From NCBI RefSeq assembly GCF_024586455.1, contig NW_026089623.1, positions 15,814,236 through 15,878,235 on the forward strand: a DNA stretch of 64,000 bases, written 5' to 3'. A model generated the notes under the pieces. The model ran no database searches. It was given only the letters and a program-made list of their open reading frames with translations, and was not told the origin of the DNA. Shown piece after piece: positions 42,281 through 53,667 of this stretch. How positions within the stretch are numbered: the stretch's first letter is position 1; every line of letters starts with the position of its first letter. This stretch comes from Bactrocera neohumeralis (lineage: Eukaryota; Arthropoda; Insecta; Diptera; Tephritidae). Made by a program: the position numbers and the translations under genes.

Positions 42281-42373
42281 CAAGAAAAAATGCCATATTT
42301 TATGTTAAATAATAATAATTTTGATCATTTAATTAGCAAGGGTAATTTTGTTGTTTTACACTTAATTACAAAA

Positions 42374-42692
42374 TATGTAAAAAATTTAAAGGTACTTGCT
42401 ACGTGCGAATGTACAATTAAAATCCACGGCGAGCGGACGAAACAGTATCCAGATGATTTTTTATTAAAAAGGCTGAGCGTAGCGCGCAAGATTGTTGTCG
42501 ATAGATGCGAATATGCGAAAAAAAGTGAAAGTTGAGTGCCATGATCCAGTCCGTTTGTTAGTTGCTGCTGTCCGTATAAGTGGTGTCTTCATGCATGTTC
42601 TTCTCTGTTGTTGCGTGTGATGTTATTCTTAAGTGTAATATATTTTGGTGTGCTGGTTTTTCCCAGATAGAGTGAGGGGATGTTTAACACAT
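42374..42692 (-). repeat. BEL element 4, 3' LTR
   Basis: About 318 bases matching 49264-49582 with a small number of substitutions (for example TAGATGCGAATATG here, TAGATATGAATATG there). It reads from a TG-type start near 42692 to TACCTTTA at 42374 on the minus strand. It lies tail to tail with the 3' LTR of element 1. Confidence 0.75.
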
Positions 42693-43323
42693 TTAAACAT
42701 ACTGGGCCCCCTAGGCGAATATTTGCCTAGTGTTATACGTATAAGCCGTAACGTGTATTTCGGCTTACTGTTGGTGATTTTATTTATTATTATGAAATAT
42801 AGCGACGCCACGTCTGGCTCAAATATGGCCAGAGTGCGTGCTTCTCAGGTTTGAGCTGAGGAATTGCGAGATTTTGCGAGAGAGTGGACGGTAATTGCGA
42901 ACGGCTTCATTTAGAATTATAATTTTTTTAACTGGGATGTTGAAGATGTACAACAGATTCCCACCAACTACCCTTAGGAGGAGCGCTTATGTAGGTGCGA
43001 TAAGAGCTACCTTTGCTTTTAGTAAGTCTAGGTGCATCACAGTATCGCATTGGGCATATGGTGTACCCTTTACCTTAATTTTGAGTGTAAATAAAATTAT
43101 TTTTTATTATTTCAAAGTTATTAGGCACTAGTCTGTGTCTGTGTCTATTTTTCGACCTTTTCAACAATTTTGTTATATATTGTGTTTAAGTGCGAATGCA
43201 TTAATTTGTCAAGTAGTAGCGCGCCATATAGCTCATGATTTTTGAATCAGGATTTTGTTTCATTTTTGGTGAAAGCCATCTTGCGGGATCAAAAAGTTGC
43301 ATATATTTGAGTTTTTAATATTG

Positions 43324-45001
43324 TTAGATTGAATTCCGACTTTTTTTTCTACCAACATGTGGGCTATTGGGAACTTGTGTCTCCAGTGGTAGTCGTACGA
43401 CGTATCGGCCAGTATTTGATCGAGTGGTTGTGGCTTTCGAGTAGCCCTTACAATACTGTTCTTCTAGAGTTTTATTTAATATTTGGGGAAGTTTCCCTAT
43501 CTCTTGAAATTTCCTTAATTGTGGATTAAGGTATTGATTTGATTTTATCTCAACTTTAGTTGGTATGATAACTAGTTCTGTAACTAGTCCACCTTGTGTT
43601 TCGCTGTGCAGCGTTTGAGCTTTTTGCGCCTTTGAGCAACATGGTGTCTCTTGGCAATTTTTACAATTTTGGGATTCGGGATTTGCTTTTGCAATTAAAC
43701 CCGTGGTTTTTTTTTGTATGCGCCCTTTTTTGGTGTGAGAGGGGATATGTGCTATAATGAAGCATTGCATGGTGTCTTTTATGACAATATAAGCACTTAA
43801 ATTTGCTTTTGCAATTTGAATATGTATGCGCATGTGATAGACAATTTGTGCAAAGTCTTTTTGACCTGACAAAGTTATTACGTTCGTTAATTTTTAAGCT
43901 TTTAAACCTCTCGCAAGATTTAATTATGCCCTCTTTCGGCATAATAGTTCGCATGGCGTAGGTTTTCGTTGTTCAGATGTGAACGATTGCGTTTTGTGAA
44001 AGTTTTTGTTTAAATTTTTTTTGTTACTAACGTGGGGTCTATTTAAGCTTCCATTTTGCTCGTGTTTAATGTTCTTAGTTTTGATTATTTTTTCTTCTAA
44101 CCTTTCCGCAATTTCATATTGGGTGGTGAGAAAATCTTTGATTTGTTGCCACGTTGGGCACTTTTATCGTGATGAGAGCGATTGCTCCTATAAAAGTAAC
44201 GATTTTTCTGGTAATGCGGCGGTACATATATTTACCAGAATAGGCTCCCAGCTGTCTGTGGAATTTTTTGTAACGATAGAATCGACAAGCAATTTGAAAC
44301 AGTGGATTCTAGTTTGATGAATTCTACACTTGTTCCTTTCTTAACTTTTGGCAAGTTCATTAGTGTCGTTACCTGTTTATCGACCAGTATTCTTTCATTT
44401 TCGTACCTTGCTTTTGGAGCTTCCTAAGCCAAATTGAAATTATCGTCATTAAGAGCGAACTGTTTTACTATTATGCCTGCTTGACCTTTAGTTTTGTGTC
44501 TGAGGTGATACAATTTTTGTGCTTTTGATAGTTGCGGATGGTTGATGTATACGGCTGTAAACATGTCCCGGAAGGACGGCCATTCTTCATAACCTCCATA
44601 AAACGTTTCTGGGTCACATGCGGGCACCTCGAGGTGGATGTCCGAACTTGCCTCTGGAGTAGGTGCAATTGCTTTAATTAGCTTTAATTGATCGGAGATC
44701 ATAGCTTTCGTTTCTTCATATTGGTCTAAGCAGTTTTCGTAAATATCGTAAGCCGATGATTTAAAATTTTGTGGTAGATCTGAATCGTCAGATTCTACTT
44801 TGGCGTCATGGACTCATGTCCAAAAATTGTTGAGATTTATAATTTTGATTTCTTATACCGATTCAGATGTCTTGAATCGGTGAAGAGGCAAATCTAGTGC
44901 AGTATCGTGTTAAACTGTCACTTCCTGAAATAAAACTTAGCAACCTGTTTTGGGCGTGTAGCTCCTGCAGGTGTATTTTGATTATTGTTGTTTTTAACCA
45001 T
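43324..45001 (-). pseudogene. BEL/Pao gag and early pol (element 4), broken
   Basis: Minus-strand gag starts near 45001 (MVKNNNNQNTPAGATRPKQ). 44702-44424 gives MISDQLKLIKAIAPTPEASS, then DIHLEVPACDPETFYGGYEE and the WPSFRDMF core. 43954-43661 has the knuckles (LCTNCLSHAHTYSNCKSKFK, CHKRHHAMLHY). 43560-43324 is the pol fragment containing RKFQEIGKLPQILNKTLEEQ and then YCKGYSKATTTRSNTGRYV. The latter pair of words is intact here, which shows what was split in element 1. Reverse transcriptase to integrase is almost wholly deleted between 43324 and about 43080. Not functional. Confidence 0.82.
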
Positions 45002-45846
45002 TTTTGCAAAATAATATTATTTACATATATATATATATATATATATTTTAGTTCGAAAATATATTCGAATTTTTAATTGCTATTAAAAACCGTGATTTTT
45101 ATTAATTAAAATGTTTGATGTCCGAATGATTTGTATTTAGGTACACCCTAATACTTGGACTGGTATGTGCTTATGTTTTGTGCAGTTGAGAGCTCGTTGA
45201 AGAGATCAATGCGCTATTTAGATAAATATGCACGAATTGTTTGTGCTAACGTACTATGTGTGCAAAGTATTTGCCGTAACGTTTTGTGCAGTCCTTCTTG
45301 TTTTTGTTTGACAAAGGACAAGGGTATTGCTGAATATTTGCAAATGTGGACTTTGGATAAATATGTATATAGTTACACACAATTTTATATGTACCAATAT
45401 CTATTTGATTTCTTTATTTTGTTCAAATGATTTTTATTGGTTTTAGTTTAAATAATTATTTCCTATTACCAAAATAAACAGTGTTATTTTACCGTATTAT
45501 TTAAGGAATTTTAATAAAGTAGCATGTAGTACTCGGTGGAGGACAGTGGTCGGCATAAGAGGATCTGTCACTGTGTTGGTGAGCACGAAAAAAAGTAGCC
45601 CAGTGACAAATTGGAATTAAAATTAAGCATCTAATCTAAATAATTAATAGTATAATGAAAATTAACAAAATGCCTTTTAAGGATATACTCGTATTCCCTA
45701 TTATCTTTAAAAGACTTGGAACATAAAAGACATTGCATGGCACCAAAGGCATTTAGAATCATAAAATATTTCTCGCAGGGCATATTTGGTTTTGCGCTAT
45801 AGTCTTGCGTGATGTTAATTCGTTGCTGGCTCGACAACGACTGAAC

Positions 45847-47800
45847 CAAGAATGATAGAATATAAGATTACGACGACCGCCATTACGAAACGTCATAGTT
45901 CCGTGTTGAGAAGAACAAGAGTGAAAAACTGTCAAATGGCTTGCAAATTGTAAACAGAAAAGTAAACACTTTTGTAAATTCGCAAAATATTATTAATTCT
46001 TTCGATTCAAATGAAAAGTTTTAGTGAAGCGATTGAATATTGTTGAGTGAAAAGATTTGAATAATTTCTAAAGAAATATATCGGCCTATTGATAATAAAA
46101 TTGTCTATTAAGTTGTGATTCAAATGGAGAAGACGTTTCTTGTGTTGTATATAAATATATACATATATTATAAGTTCAGATGTATCAGATGTATGAAATT
46201 ATGATAAAAGAATTGTGAAAATTGTGAATTGTTAAAGAGGATTTAGTATATATATATATATATCATTTTTTTGCAAAATAACACCCATTTTTGGCAACTT
46301 TTAAATCGAACGGAAAACTGAAAAAACTCGTTTTCGATCCTTTAATTGCATAATAATTATTACAACAAGCCACTGCACATTTCATTTTAAAAAATTAATA
46401 TATTTATGCTTAGAAATTTAAATAAATACAACAGTACACTTTCACTGGTTTTCTTCATTTGAACAATTTCCACACATGCTACTCTATTTATTGTGGATGT
46501 GCCTAAAACTACTTATATCTTTTCTCGCAACAATATTCTAAACATTCCACTGAAATTTTTCCTGTATAGACGAATGAATTAATATTATTTTGGGAATTTC
46601 CGAAAGTGTTTACTTTTCTGTTTACAATTTGTATGCATTTCTATGCTTGTTCTTCTCAACGCAAAACTGTTACGTCACGAAATTGTTGCACAATGGATTT
46701 GTTTTTGTAAGAATTGTAACGAGCTAAACCGAAAAAAACTAACGGTAAACTAGTGTCTAAATCTTACCCTGCAAGACGGGTAGCTGTTAGCAAACGTGTA
46801 AGCGGCTTGTTATTGTTCACTTTTGCATTCGTTAAAATATTTGTTACTTTTGTTCAGAGAGTGGGAAAAAAGTAACACATAGCTATTTGATGTTCAATGG
46901 TTATCTCGCTCTAACCAATGGCAAATATCGCATGCTGCCTTGTTCTAACAGAATACATGCATTTGTTAGCAAATCTCTTCACAGTATGTTACGGGTAACA
47001 AATTCTTTTGTTAGCGCATTGCTTACCTATGTGTTATGGTTAACAAAAAGTATTTGTTACCCGAATATCTGTTAGTGTTATTATTTTCGTTATCAGTTTG
47101 TTACCTATAACATATAAGCATGTTAGCAAGAACAAGCAGTAACAAGATTATCTGTTACCCATTTGCTACTTCTAGCAAATTCAATTCTTTTAAATAAAAT
47201 TCAGTTTTTTTATTATTTCGCTTTATTTAATAATAACATCAAAATAATGAAATATTTACTTAAACTAATAGCGAGCTCCACGTAATGCTCGTCCTCCAAG
47301 TCACCGGTGATGCGGCTAATTGAATGGTGCATCTTTGTTATACGCATCCAAACGCTCCAAATGATTTCTGTAATATTAAAAATTTTAATTACACACACGA
47401 CATTTAATTCACAATGCTTACCTTTTTCTCGTTGTTAATCTTTTTACTGTTTACTCTATATAAAAGAAATTAATAACATATATAGTATAAATGTATATAA
47501 GAAATTAATTATAAAATATCAAATAATGAAATAACGAACTTACCTCTTTAAAAACCAAAATAAACTGCGCTTTTCGTTTTCTTCTTCTTGAAAAATTGGG
47601 CATTCGTCTCTCCTATTCTAGCAAGTTAATATTACAATATGTTTAGAATGTCGATAGTTTTTCTCTATCTTACTTACGTATTTTCCCATTCAATTGAAAA
47701 TTCCCGAAAATGTAACAGTGTTAGTGAACAGCTGAAAATGTTTCAATGTGTTTGTGCAATCTGTTACCTCCGTCTTGCAGGGTATATTCTATCATTCTTG
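45847..47800. mobile_element. Long-TIR hAT-like element inserted in the MITE
   Basis: Flanked by identical GACTGAAC (45839-45846 and 47801-47808), an 8-base duplication that also reproduces the uninterrupted sequence of the MITE copy at 22580. The ends start CAAGAATGATAGAATATAAG; when the inner element is taken out, the right end matches this over at least 20 bases. Longer imperfect inverted segments follow (45893-45975 against 46605-46680, including GAGAAGAACAAG and AAACAGAAAAGTAAACAC). Without its passenger it is about 940 bases and non-coding, so non-autonomous. Confidence 0.88.
46767..47782. mobile_element. Third-level insertion, 13-base TIRs, TA target, superfamily unassigned
   Basis: CCCTGCAAGACGG (46767-46779) and CCGTCTTGCAGGG (47770-47782) are exact inverted ends flanked by TA (46765-46766 and 47783-47784). 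Removing the element plus one TA restores the right inverted repeat of its host element exactly, which confirms the boundaries. The 1016-base interior has no recognised transposase but is crowded with TGTTA and TAACA words (over twenty), especially 46800-47160. TA duplication suggests Tc1/mariner-like movement, yet CCCTGC ends are not ones I know from that group. Confidence 0.82.
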
Positions 47801-47879
47801 GACTGAACGATGAACGTAAGCGTACGTGTGAAGTTAGTTTGCACAATTGTGCTAAGAAATGCCGGGCACTGGTGTAGGA

Positions 47880-49263
47880 TATTAAATTACAGGCAGATTT
47901 TATGCCGTATGATTAAAAGTATATACATACATATGTATGGGAAGAGAGCGCAAAAGCGAAGTGCTCCCATGTGCACTTTATGTATGTTTGTCAATTATTT
48001 ATTATGCACTTTTTTAATGTTGTTGGGATCAACATATGTATATGTAGGAAGTATGTATATATGTAAAATTATGCATAGAAAAGTATGACAATATGCATAT
48101 ATGCATGTATGTTTTATTTTTCTCTCTAGCTTTGTTTTTTTTTTGTTTTGTTAATTCCTTTGCTTATTTAGTGTTTGCAATCCTGCTTATTGTTTTTTAA
48201 GTGGTTGCGTTTGAATGCAATAAGGTTTATTTATGTTTATTTAGATAATATATATTATACCAAATTTGTATCGGTTTTTCACGTAAATTAAACTTGGACC
48301 TTAAAAGTTTGACAACCGTTTTATAGTGATGTTAAAACGGATTTTGATTACCGATTTTATAATAGTATATAAATCAGCAATTTGTTTTTTTTTATACATA
48401 TATGCATATAACAAATTGGAACATTGGATTGAATATGCTCACTTTGTTCCTTCAGGGGCTTTTTTTGTATGCATTTATGCTTTCTGTGCTCCAGCTACCA
48501 CCTTGCGCTGTTGTTTTGTTTGTATGTACATTCCATTCGGGCGAGGGGGGAAATGAAGAATTCTCGATACTTTTTTGGCAGGTATTTGTATATTTGTTAT
48601 AATTGTTCGCGCCCGTTTGTTCCGTTTTTGTGTATTTTTGTTGAATTTTGTTGTTTTATTTTATTTTTGTTGTGTTTTATTGTTTTAGGCATTTTTAGAT
48701 TTCGCGCTCGATTTATGTTTTGTTTTTAGGTTTCGCGCCTGATATTCTTTCTGTTGTTTTTTTTTGTTGGAACTGTTATTTATATTTTGATTTTCCTTGT
48801 AATTTGTTTTTGTTTGTCAGTTCACGTTTTCAGTATTTACATATGTATGTATACGAATGTATGTACATATACATATTTATTTGTAGAGTACTGCACTCCA
48901 CTTTCTTTTCTTTGTTTTATTTTATTTTATTTATTTTTGTTCTGTGTTTAGATTTCGCGCATGTTACTTTTAGTTCGTTAAATATTTGCAAAACAGAAAA
49001 TTTGAAATAGGCACCTCTTAATATTAATATTAAGAGCTCATCCTTTGAGTGACTTTCTTTTTCACATTTTCGAAAGTTTTTAGCCTGGTTTTCAGTTGAA
49101 AAAAAATGTTGTCTCAGAATGACACACCCTAATGTACATATGTATATATACATCAATTTTTTTCTTGTGGTACTGCACTGCACTGTACTTACACATTTGC
49201 TATTGTAAATTGTATTTATTTCTCTTATGATGAGTTGGTGTTATTTTTTTTTGTGTCTTCACG
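47880..49263 (-). other. BEL element 4 leader region
   Basis: AT-rich and without recognised genes; several long plus-strand frames (48326-49010) are T-rich low-complexity text. On the minus strand 48960-48590 shows repeated GCGCGAAA-type words like those in the element 2 leader at 25690-25780, supporting a leader reading. TATGTA microsatellites occur at 47925-48120 and 48838-48870. Confidence 0.5.
48985..49135. repeat. Dispersed repeat, copy 2
   Basis: Same orientation partner of 28790-28940, sharing the TTAATATTAATATTAAG core, the GAGTGACTTT segment and the A-run before GACACACCCTAATG. Here it lies in the leader of BEL element 4, so it is probably inserted in both BEL leaders independently or is inherited leader sequence. 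Confidence 0.75.
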
Positions 49264-49582
49264 TAAAGGTACTCGCTACGTGCGAATGTACGATTAAAAT
49301 CCACGGCGAGCGGACGAAACAGTATCCAGAGGATTTTTTATTAAAAAGGCTGGGCGTAGCGGGCAGGATTGTTGTCGATAGATATGAATATGCGAAAAAA
49401 AAGTGAAAGTTGAGTGCCATGATCCAGTCCTTTTGTTAGTTGCTGCTGTCCGTATAAGTGGTGTCTTGATGCATGTTCTTCTCAGTTGTTGCGTGTGATG
49501 TTATTCTTAAGTGTAATATATTAGGGTGTGCTGGTTTTTCCCAGATAGAGTGAGGGGATGCTTAACTCATTTATTTAGTTAT
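49264..49582 (-). repeat. BEL element 4, 5' LTR
   Basis: Partner of 42374-42692. The outer end (about 49582) has lost a clean TG start (minus: CTAAATAAATGAGTTAAGCAT against TTTAAATGTGTTAAACAT in the other copy), so that edge is approximate. Confidence 0.7.
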
Positions 49583-49774
49583 TTTAATGATCACCAAAAT
49601 ACAAATAGAGATACATATGTATGTATCTATTTGTTAAAAAATTATTCATATTCATTAAAGTCGCGGGAGAATTTCTCAACACTGAGGGTGCTAGACTTTA
49701 TATACTTCAAATCAAAATTAACCACAGTTGTGTGCCAAACGATCATTAGACATTTCCTTAATCAAACGACATAG

Positions 49775-50092
49775 TTGTATTGAAAGCGGTGGCAAGTTGG
49801 TGAAGAAATTTGCGTACTAGTTGCACAGGTCGTACGCCACAGTTGAATGCCATACATCCAAATCGGCTTTATGACCGTATTATATAAAAGCACTTTGTTA
49901 TCTATGCTAAGTTTGGAGTTTTCTTCGACAGAACTCAAGTGCTCCGCTAATATTTTTGATGCTATAATGTGGCATTTGTTACGTCTCACTAAAGCTGTGT
50001 CATCTACCAAAGTAGAAGTCAATACATTATTAGCCGTTTGAATATCTGCTGTCGGCCCGGGCGCAACGTCTTGGAGCGGCAAAACGACCTTC
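49775..50092 (-). pseudogene. Jockey-clade LINE reverse transcriptase fragment
   Basis: Minus-strand 106-codon frame. TADIQTANNVLTSTLVDDTA contains the catalytic YADD-equivalent, changed to LVDD. HIIASKILAEHLSSVEE follows, then after an internal deletion VLLYNTVIKPIWMYGIQLW, a hallmark near the end of Jockey/Juan reverse transcriptases. It is a short internal-deletion fragment without the endonuclease; the changed active site and deletion show it is dead. Confidence 0.8.
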
Positions 50093-51399
50093 CCTGTTTT
50101 TTAATATTCATAAAATTACTTCAACAATTTTTTTTACAAAATTTATTATAAAAGATAAAGAGTTGTACACTCACAATGTAATAATCTGAATAACAATGAA
50201 AAATATTATTTTTTACTCGAATACTCTTCAGTCTTTGAATTTGTCTTATATCTTTTGGCTTATATCTTTCTTAAAAATAGTGATAGAACTTAAAGATGCA
50301 CTTTTCTAGCTTTGTCTAGCGACGTGTCACTCTCACAGTTACTCTATGCTTTGAATGTAACAATTACTTTTATTTCTCCGAATTTTCAAAAATGGTATTT
50401 AAAAACTCCAATTCGGGCAAAAATTCCTGCAAATTGTGTCAAAAGTGTACAAGATTTAGGGCGAAAATGGGTTTTTTCTATGGCTTTTAATAAGATGTCT
50501 TGTAAATTTACCTCGTAAACCGTATTGTGAGAATTTTGAAACTTGTAGGTAGGTAGATAAAGGGAGGCGGCAGAACATCCTTGGCCGTTGCAGCTACGCC
50601 ACTGAGTATCCGAGAGCCAGAATGGCATTGAAGAGCAAAGAGAACACTTCTACATCAATATTTGGTAATTCAGTTAGCATTTTTGTGGTAATATTATCAT
50701 GTCCTAGAGACTTTTGTGGGTATGCGTATTGAAAATGTATGTGTATATTAATGTTTAATATAATTGAATATACATAACTATTTACGATTAGTTAATAATC
50801 GCATAAAAGCCCTGCCAACCACGGCTACCCGCTTGAGACAAATATTCCAATACAACTACACATTTTTTCTCTATACACTAACACCAACGCACATTTTCGG
50901 GTTATTTTTTGTTTACCTAAATGCGATGAAAAAAAGTTTCTTTCATCTCTTGATTTATTTGAATGAGTGAGAAGGAGAAAACATTATTGTCAATAGTGAC
51001 AATAGAAAATCCCAAAAAGGGTAATAAAAACACGATTAAAAGCCGCATGTCGTTCGTGATCGTACCATCGTAAAGGAGGCTCGTACGACAAGAAGGTAAG
51101 TAAATGAATTTTATATAATTTTTTAACAATATTTTGAAACTAATTACTTCATTTATTTTTGTAGCATTGGAAGTTGAAATTAGCAGCAGCAGCTATATCA
51201 TCAGAAGCGGCAAATATCAATTGTTAAGTAAGTATGTGAAAAAAGTGTGTGTACTTTGAAATTGGACTGCGCAGTCCAATATAATACGCAAAAATAAATA
51301 CCTACATACATACGTATATGTACATATGTATTTTATGCGTTTAAGGCGGCCTGCACAATCCAAAATAATATATGAAAAGAAATGTTTGCTTTATATTTT
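50093..51399. other. AT-rich stretch, no gene recognised
   Basis: Scattered open frames of 60-80 codons (50312-50628, 50764-51129) without familiar motifs. 50540-50640 is less AT-rich (GGCGGCAGAACATCC) and may be an old element piece, which I cannot identify. Confidence 0.4.
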
Positions 51400-51790
51400 A
51401 AATAATCAGATAATATTATTCTTTTATTTCAGATATTATTATGATTTTTATTTAATTATTCTTTCTTTTCAGATTTTATCACTATTTTTATTAAATTAAT
51501 CTTTGCTTTCAGAGTAAATCCTATTTGTATTTAATATGTTTTATTCTTTCAAATAATATTAATCTTTTTTACAGATATTATTATCATTTTATACAATTAA
51601 TCTTTCTTTTTCTTTTAGATATTACAAATTCAATGTAATTATTATTTATTTTCAGGTGTTAATAATCTTTATTTTATTTTCAGGTATTTGTGTTTTATAA
51701 TATTTTTACACTCTTTTATTTTCAGGTTGTAATAATTCCTTTCTTTAATTAATATATTTTCAGATATTAATTATTTTTTTAAATTAAACA
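51400..51790 (+). repeat. Degenerate tandem array of acceptor-splice-like units
   Basis: Eight or nine units of roughly 35-60 bases, each ending in a T-rich run plus CAG or TAG and then ATATTA, ATTTTA or GTATTT (for example TTTTATTTCAGATATTATTA near 51430, CTTTCTTTTCAGATTTTATC near 51470, TTTTCAGGTGTTAATAATC near 51655, TTTCAGGTTGTAATAATTC near 51725). The array reads like repeated intron 3' ends. No coding exon lies between the units. Likely a microsatellite-like expansion; function unknown. Confidence 0.7.
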
Positions 51791-52244
51791 CATTTTTATT
51801 TATATACAAATTATAATAAATTTTATGTAAAAATGTAAAAAATAAAATAAAATAAAAATTTTAAAAATTAAAAAGTTTTCTTTTAAATTTTAAAAGTAGG
51901 AATTAAAAAATGCAACCCTGCATCAGCTATTTAAAAAGAGAAAACGCAACCCTGAATCAGCCTTCGATTGGGGATATTAGAGCAGGACAGATATACTTTT
52001 TTATATGACACTGCTGAATGAGCGCAACAAAGATGTCTGATCATTTGTATACGTACGTGAGTAGGTAAAATATCTGCCAGGCTTAAGAAACATTCTATAT
52101 GTTTACCACCACGTTTACCACCATGTTACCCGGTAATTATCTGGTGTTTTACCCGCTCATGGTTGGCAGGGAGCATCTTAAATAGAACTATACATATGTA
52201 TGTTCAACAAGTTAATTTTCTCATATCAGCTTTTCACCGTTATT
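51791..52244. other. Spacer, no gene
   Basis: AT-rich. Two imperfect copies of AACCCTGCATCAGC (about 51914 and 51951, the second AACCCTGAATCAGCC) form a short direct repeat. Nothing else recognised. Confidence 0.4.
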
Positions 52245-52440
52245 TTGAATGTTTCAAAAGTTGGATAATATATGGTCGAAAATCATCTATTTTGGTGGAA
52301 GTTTATGGTGAACATGCCTGAGCTTGCAAGCTAAGAGTGGTGTGCACGATTTAAAAGTTGTGATTTTGACTTAATAGACCGAGAACGTTCTGGGCGGCTT
52401 TACTCGATAAATGGATGAAACTTGACCAATCAGCCAAAGC
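52245..52440 (+). pseudogene. mariner transposase fragment
   Basis: Short decayed piece of the N-terminal region of a mariner transposase. LVEVYGEHA is visible at about 52297-52323, and after a frame change EWCARFKSCDFDLIDRERSG (about 52335-52395), corresponding to the conserved W..RF..GDFD..D..R.GRP block that follows the helix-turn-helix. No catalytic domain follows. One gap and several stops; dead remnant. Confidence 0.75.
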
Positions 52441-53667
52441 CGAATTTGTATGCAATATTTAAATTACTCAATACTAATAGTTCTAAATTAATTACTTTAA
52501 AAAATATTGTTAAATAAGATTACATATGTATGTATAAATTGTGTGAATATCAGAAATTAGTAAATTGATGTATTTTGTATTGTGAATTATACAAAGTATA
52601 ACAATATAAAATATATATAAACCATATATAAGCTTTTTACCAAAAAGATAATGTGAATATATTACATTACATACATAAATGTTGCAAAAAAATTATGAGA
52701 AAGAAAATTCTGTTTGTAATGTAAAGCAAGTGATGACCATTGCACCAGTTTTCTGTGACCTATGAATAACCAAACAAAGAATCTATCGACCGATTTTTAT
52801 GACCCGTACGTTTTCATAGAAAAAGATAGGAAGTTTTCAAAAAAAAATAAAAGCTTCCATAGCGCAATAACGAATGACTAGATATCTTCAAAACTCTTCT
52901 TTTGAGAGTGGAAACCGTTTTGAAAAACACCATTCTGAAAAAGATGCGTTTGACGTTGAGGTTGGAGTCGCTACGTTTCCCACTCTATTCTCTTTCCACA
53001 AGAAACGCTGTAGCGACCGTAATAACTTGAATTTCGATTTCAAAATTTGAGAAAATGTTTATTACAGTGAATGGTATACTATCCAATAATGCAAAAAAAA
53101 GATCGATTTCTCGAAAATTTCACATTAAAACGATCCCTTAAATTTGAATATGACATGTGTCATGGTACGTCCGAAATAGTCAATGGTTGCGAGTTAAAGC
53201 TACGTATATTTCTTCATGGAATGTCATGATACCTCATGCGCTTTCTTAAATGAGTGTCTGTCATTTTGAACTCCTCAATAGCCTCATTGTCTACGAGTTA
53301 GCTTAGCTCAAGTATTTCACTGATCCGCTTATCGATTAGTCAATAGTTTTAAAGGCGATACTTTAGTACTCCTAAAAGATGTATTATTGAGTGTAACTTG
53401 AACTTCCATTACAAACTTATACTAGCTGCTCAGCTTATCTGAACAAAGCTTCGCTAACAACTTGAGCATTGCCTCGTGAAACCCCTGTTGTTATACGAAG
53501 AAGAAAAACACTATTATCCATACAATAGGTTTGAAAAGAAAAATGGAAATTTAGTAGGTACACTAGTCATTGATATAAGGCAGCGATAATAGCAAGAACC
53601 TCAAATTCGAAGGTATGGTAATATTCTTCAGTTTCTGTAATCTTGCTACTCCTTGTACAGGGTACTT
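52441..53667. other. No gene recognised
   Basis: 1.2 kb without open frames above 60 codons or familiar motifs. A short inverted match, GGAGTCGCTACGTTTC (about 52966) against GAAACGCTGTAGCGACC (about 53003), suggests a small palindromic remnant. Confidence 0.4.

Larger units (their letters stand above)
45544..47871. mobile_element. hAT MITE with BED-finger exon fragment (copy 2), carrying nested elements
   Basis: Left end CAGTGGTCGGCA (45544-45555), right end TGCCGGGCACTG (47860-47871), two changes from the perfect inverse. Flanks GTGGAGGA (45536-45543) and GTGTAGGA (47872-47879) agree at seven of eight bases, an aged 8-base target duplication. Its outer parts match the 22294-22657 copy closely. 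The minus-strand frame 45849-45631 reads CLLCSKSFKDNREYEY and then ILKRHFVNFHY, a BED-type zinc finger of a hAT transposase. The interior is interrupted at 45847. Confidence 0.88.
42374..49582 (-). mobile_element. BEL/Pao element 4 (minus strand) with nested DNA transposons
   Basis: Two closely similar copies of about 315 bases, 42374-42692 and about 49264-49582, lie in the same minus orientation and read as the 3' and 5' LTRs. The inner copy is bordered by the purine tract (minus: GCCTAGGGGGCCCAGTA) and the gag/pol pieces lie between them in the right order. The leader side (48100-48960) carries the GCGCGAA word set found in the BEL element 2 leader. A hAT MITE and its passengers (45544-47871) and a dispersed repeat (48985-49135) are inserted in the leader. 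No clear target duplication. Confidence 0.7.

Noticed and set aside
48326..49010. Several overlapping plus-strand frames rich in Phe, Leu and Cys
   Set aside because: T-rich low-complexity DNA gives such text; the minus strand fits a BEL leader better.
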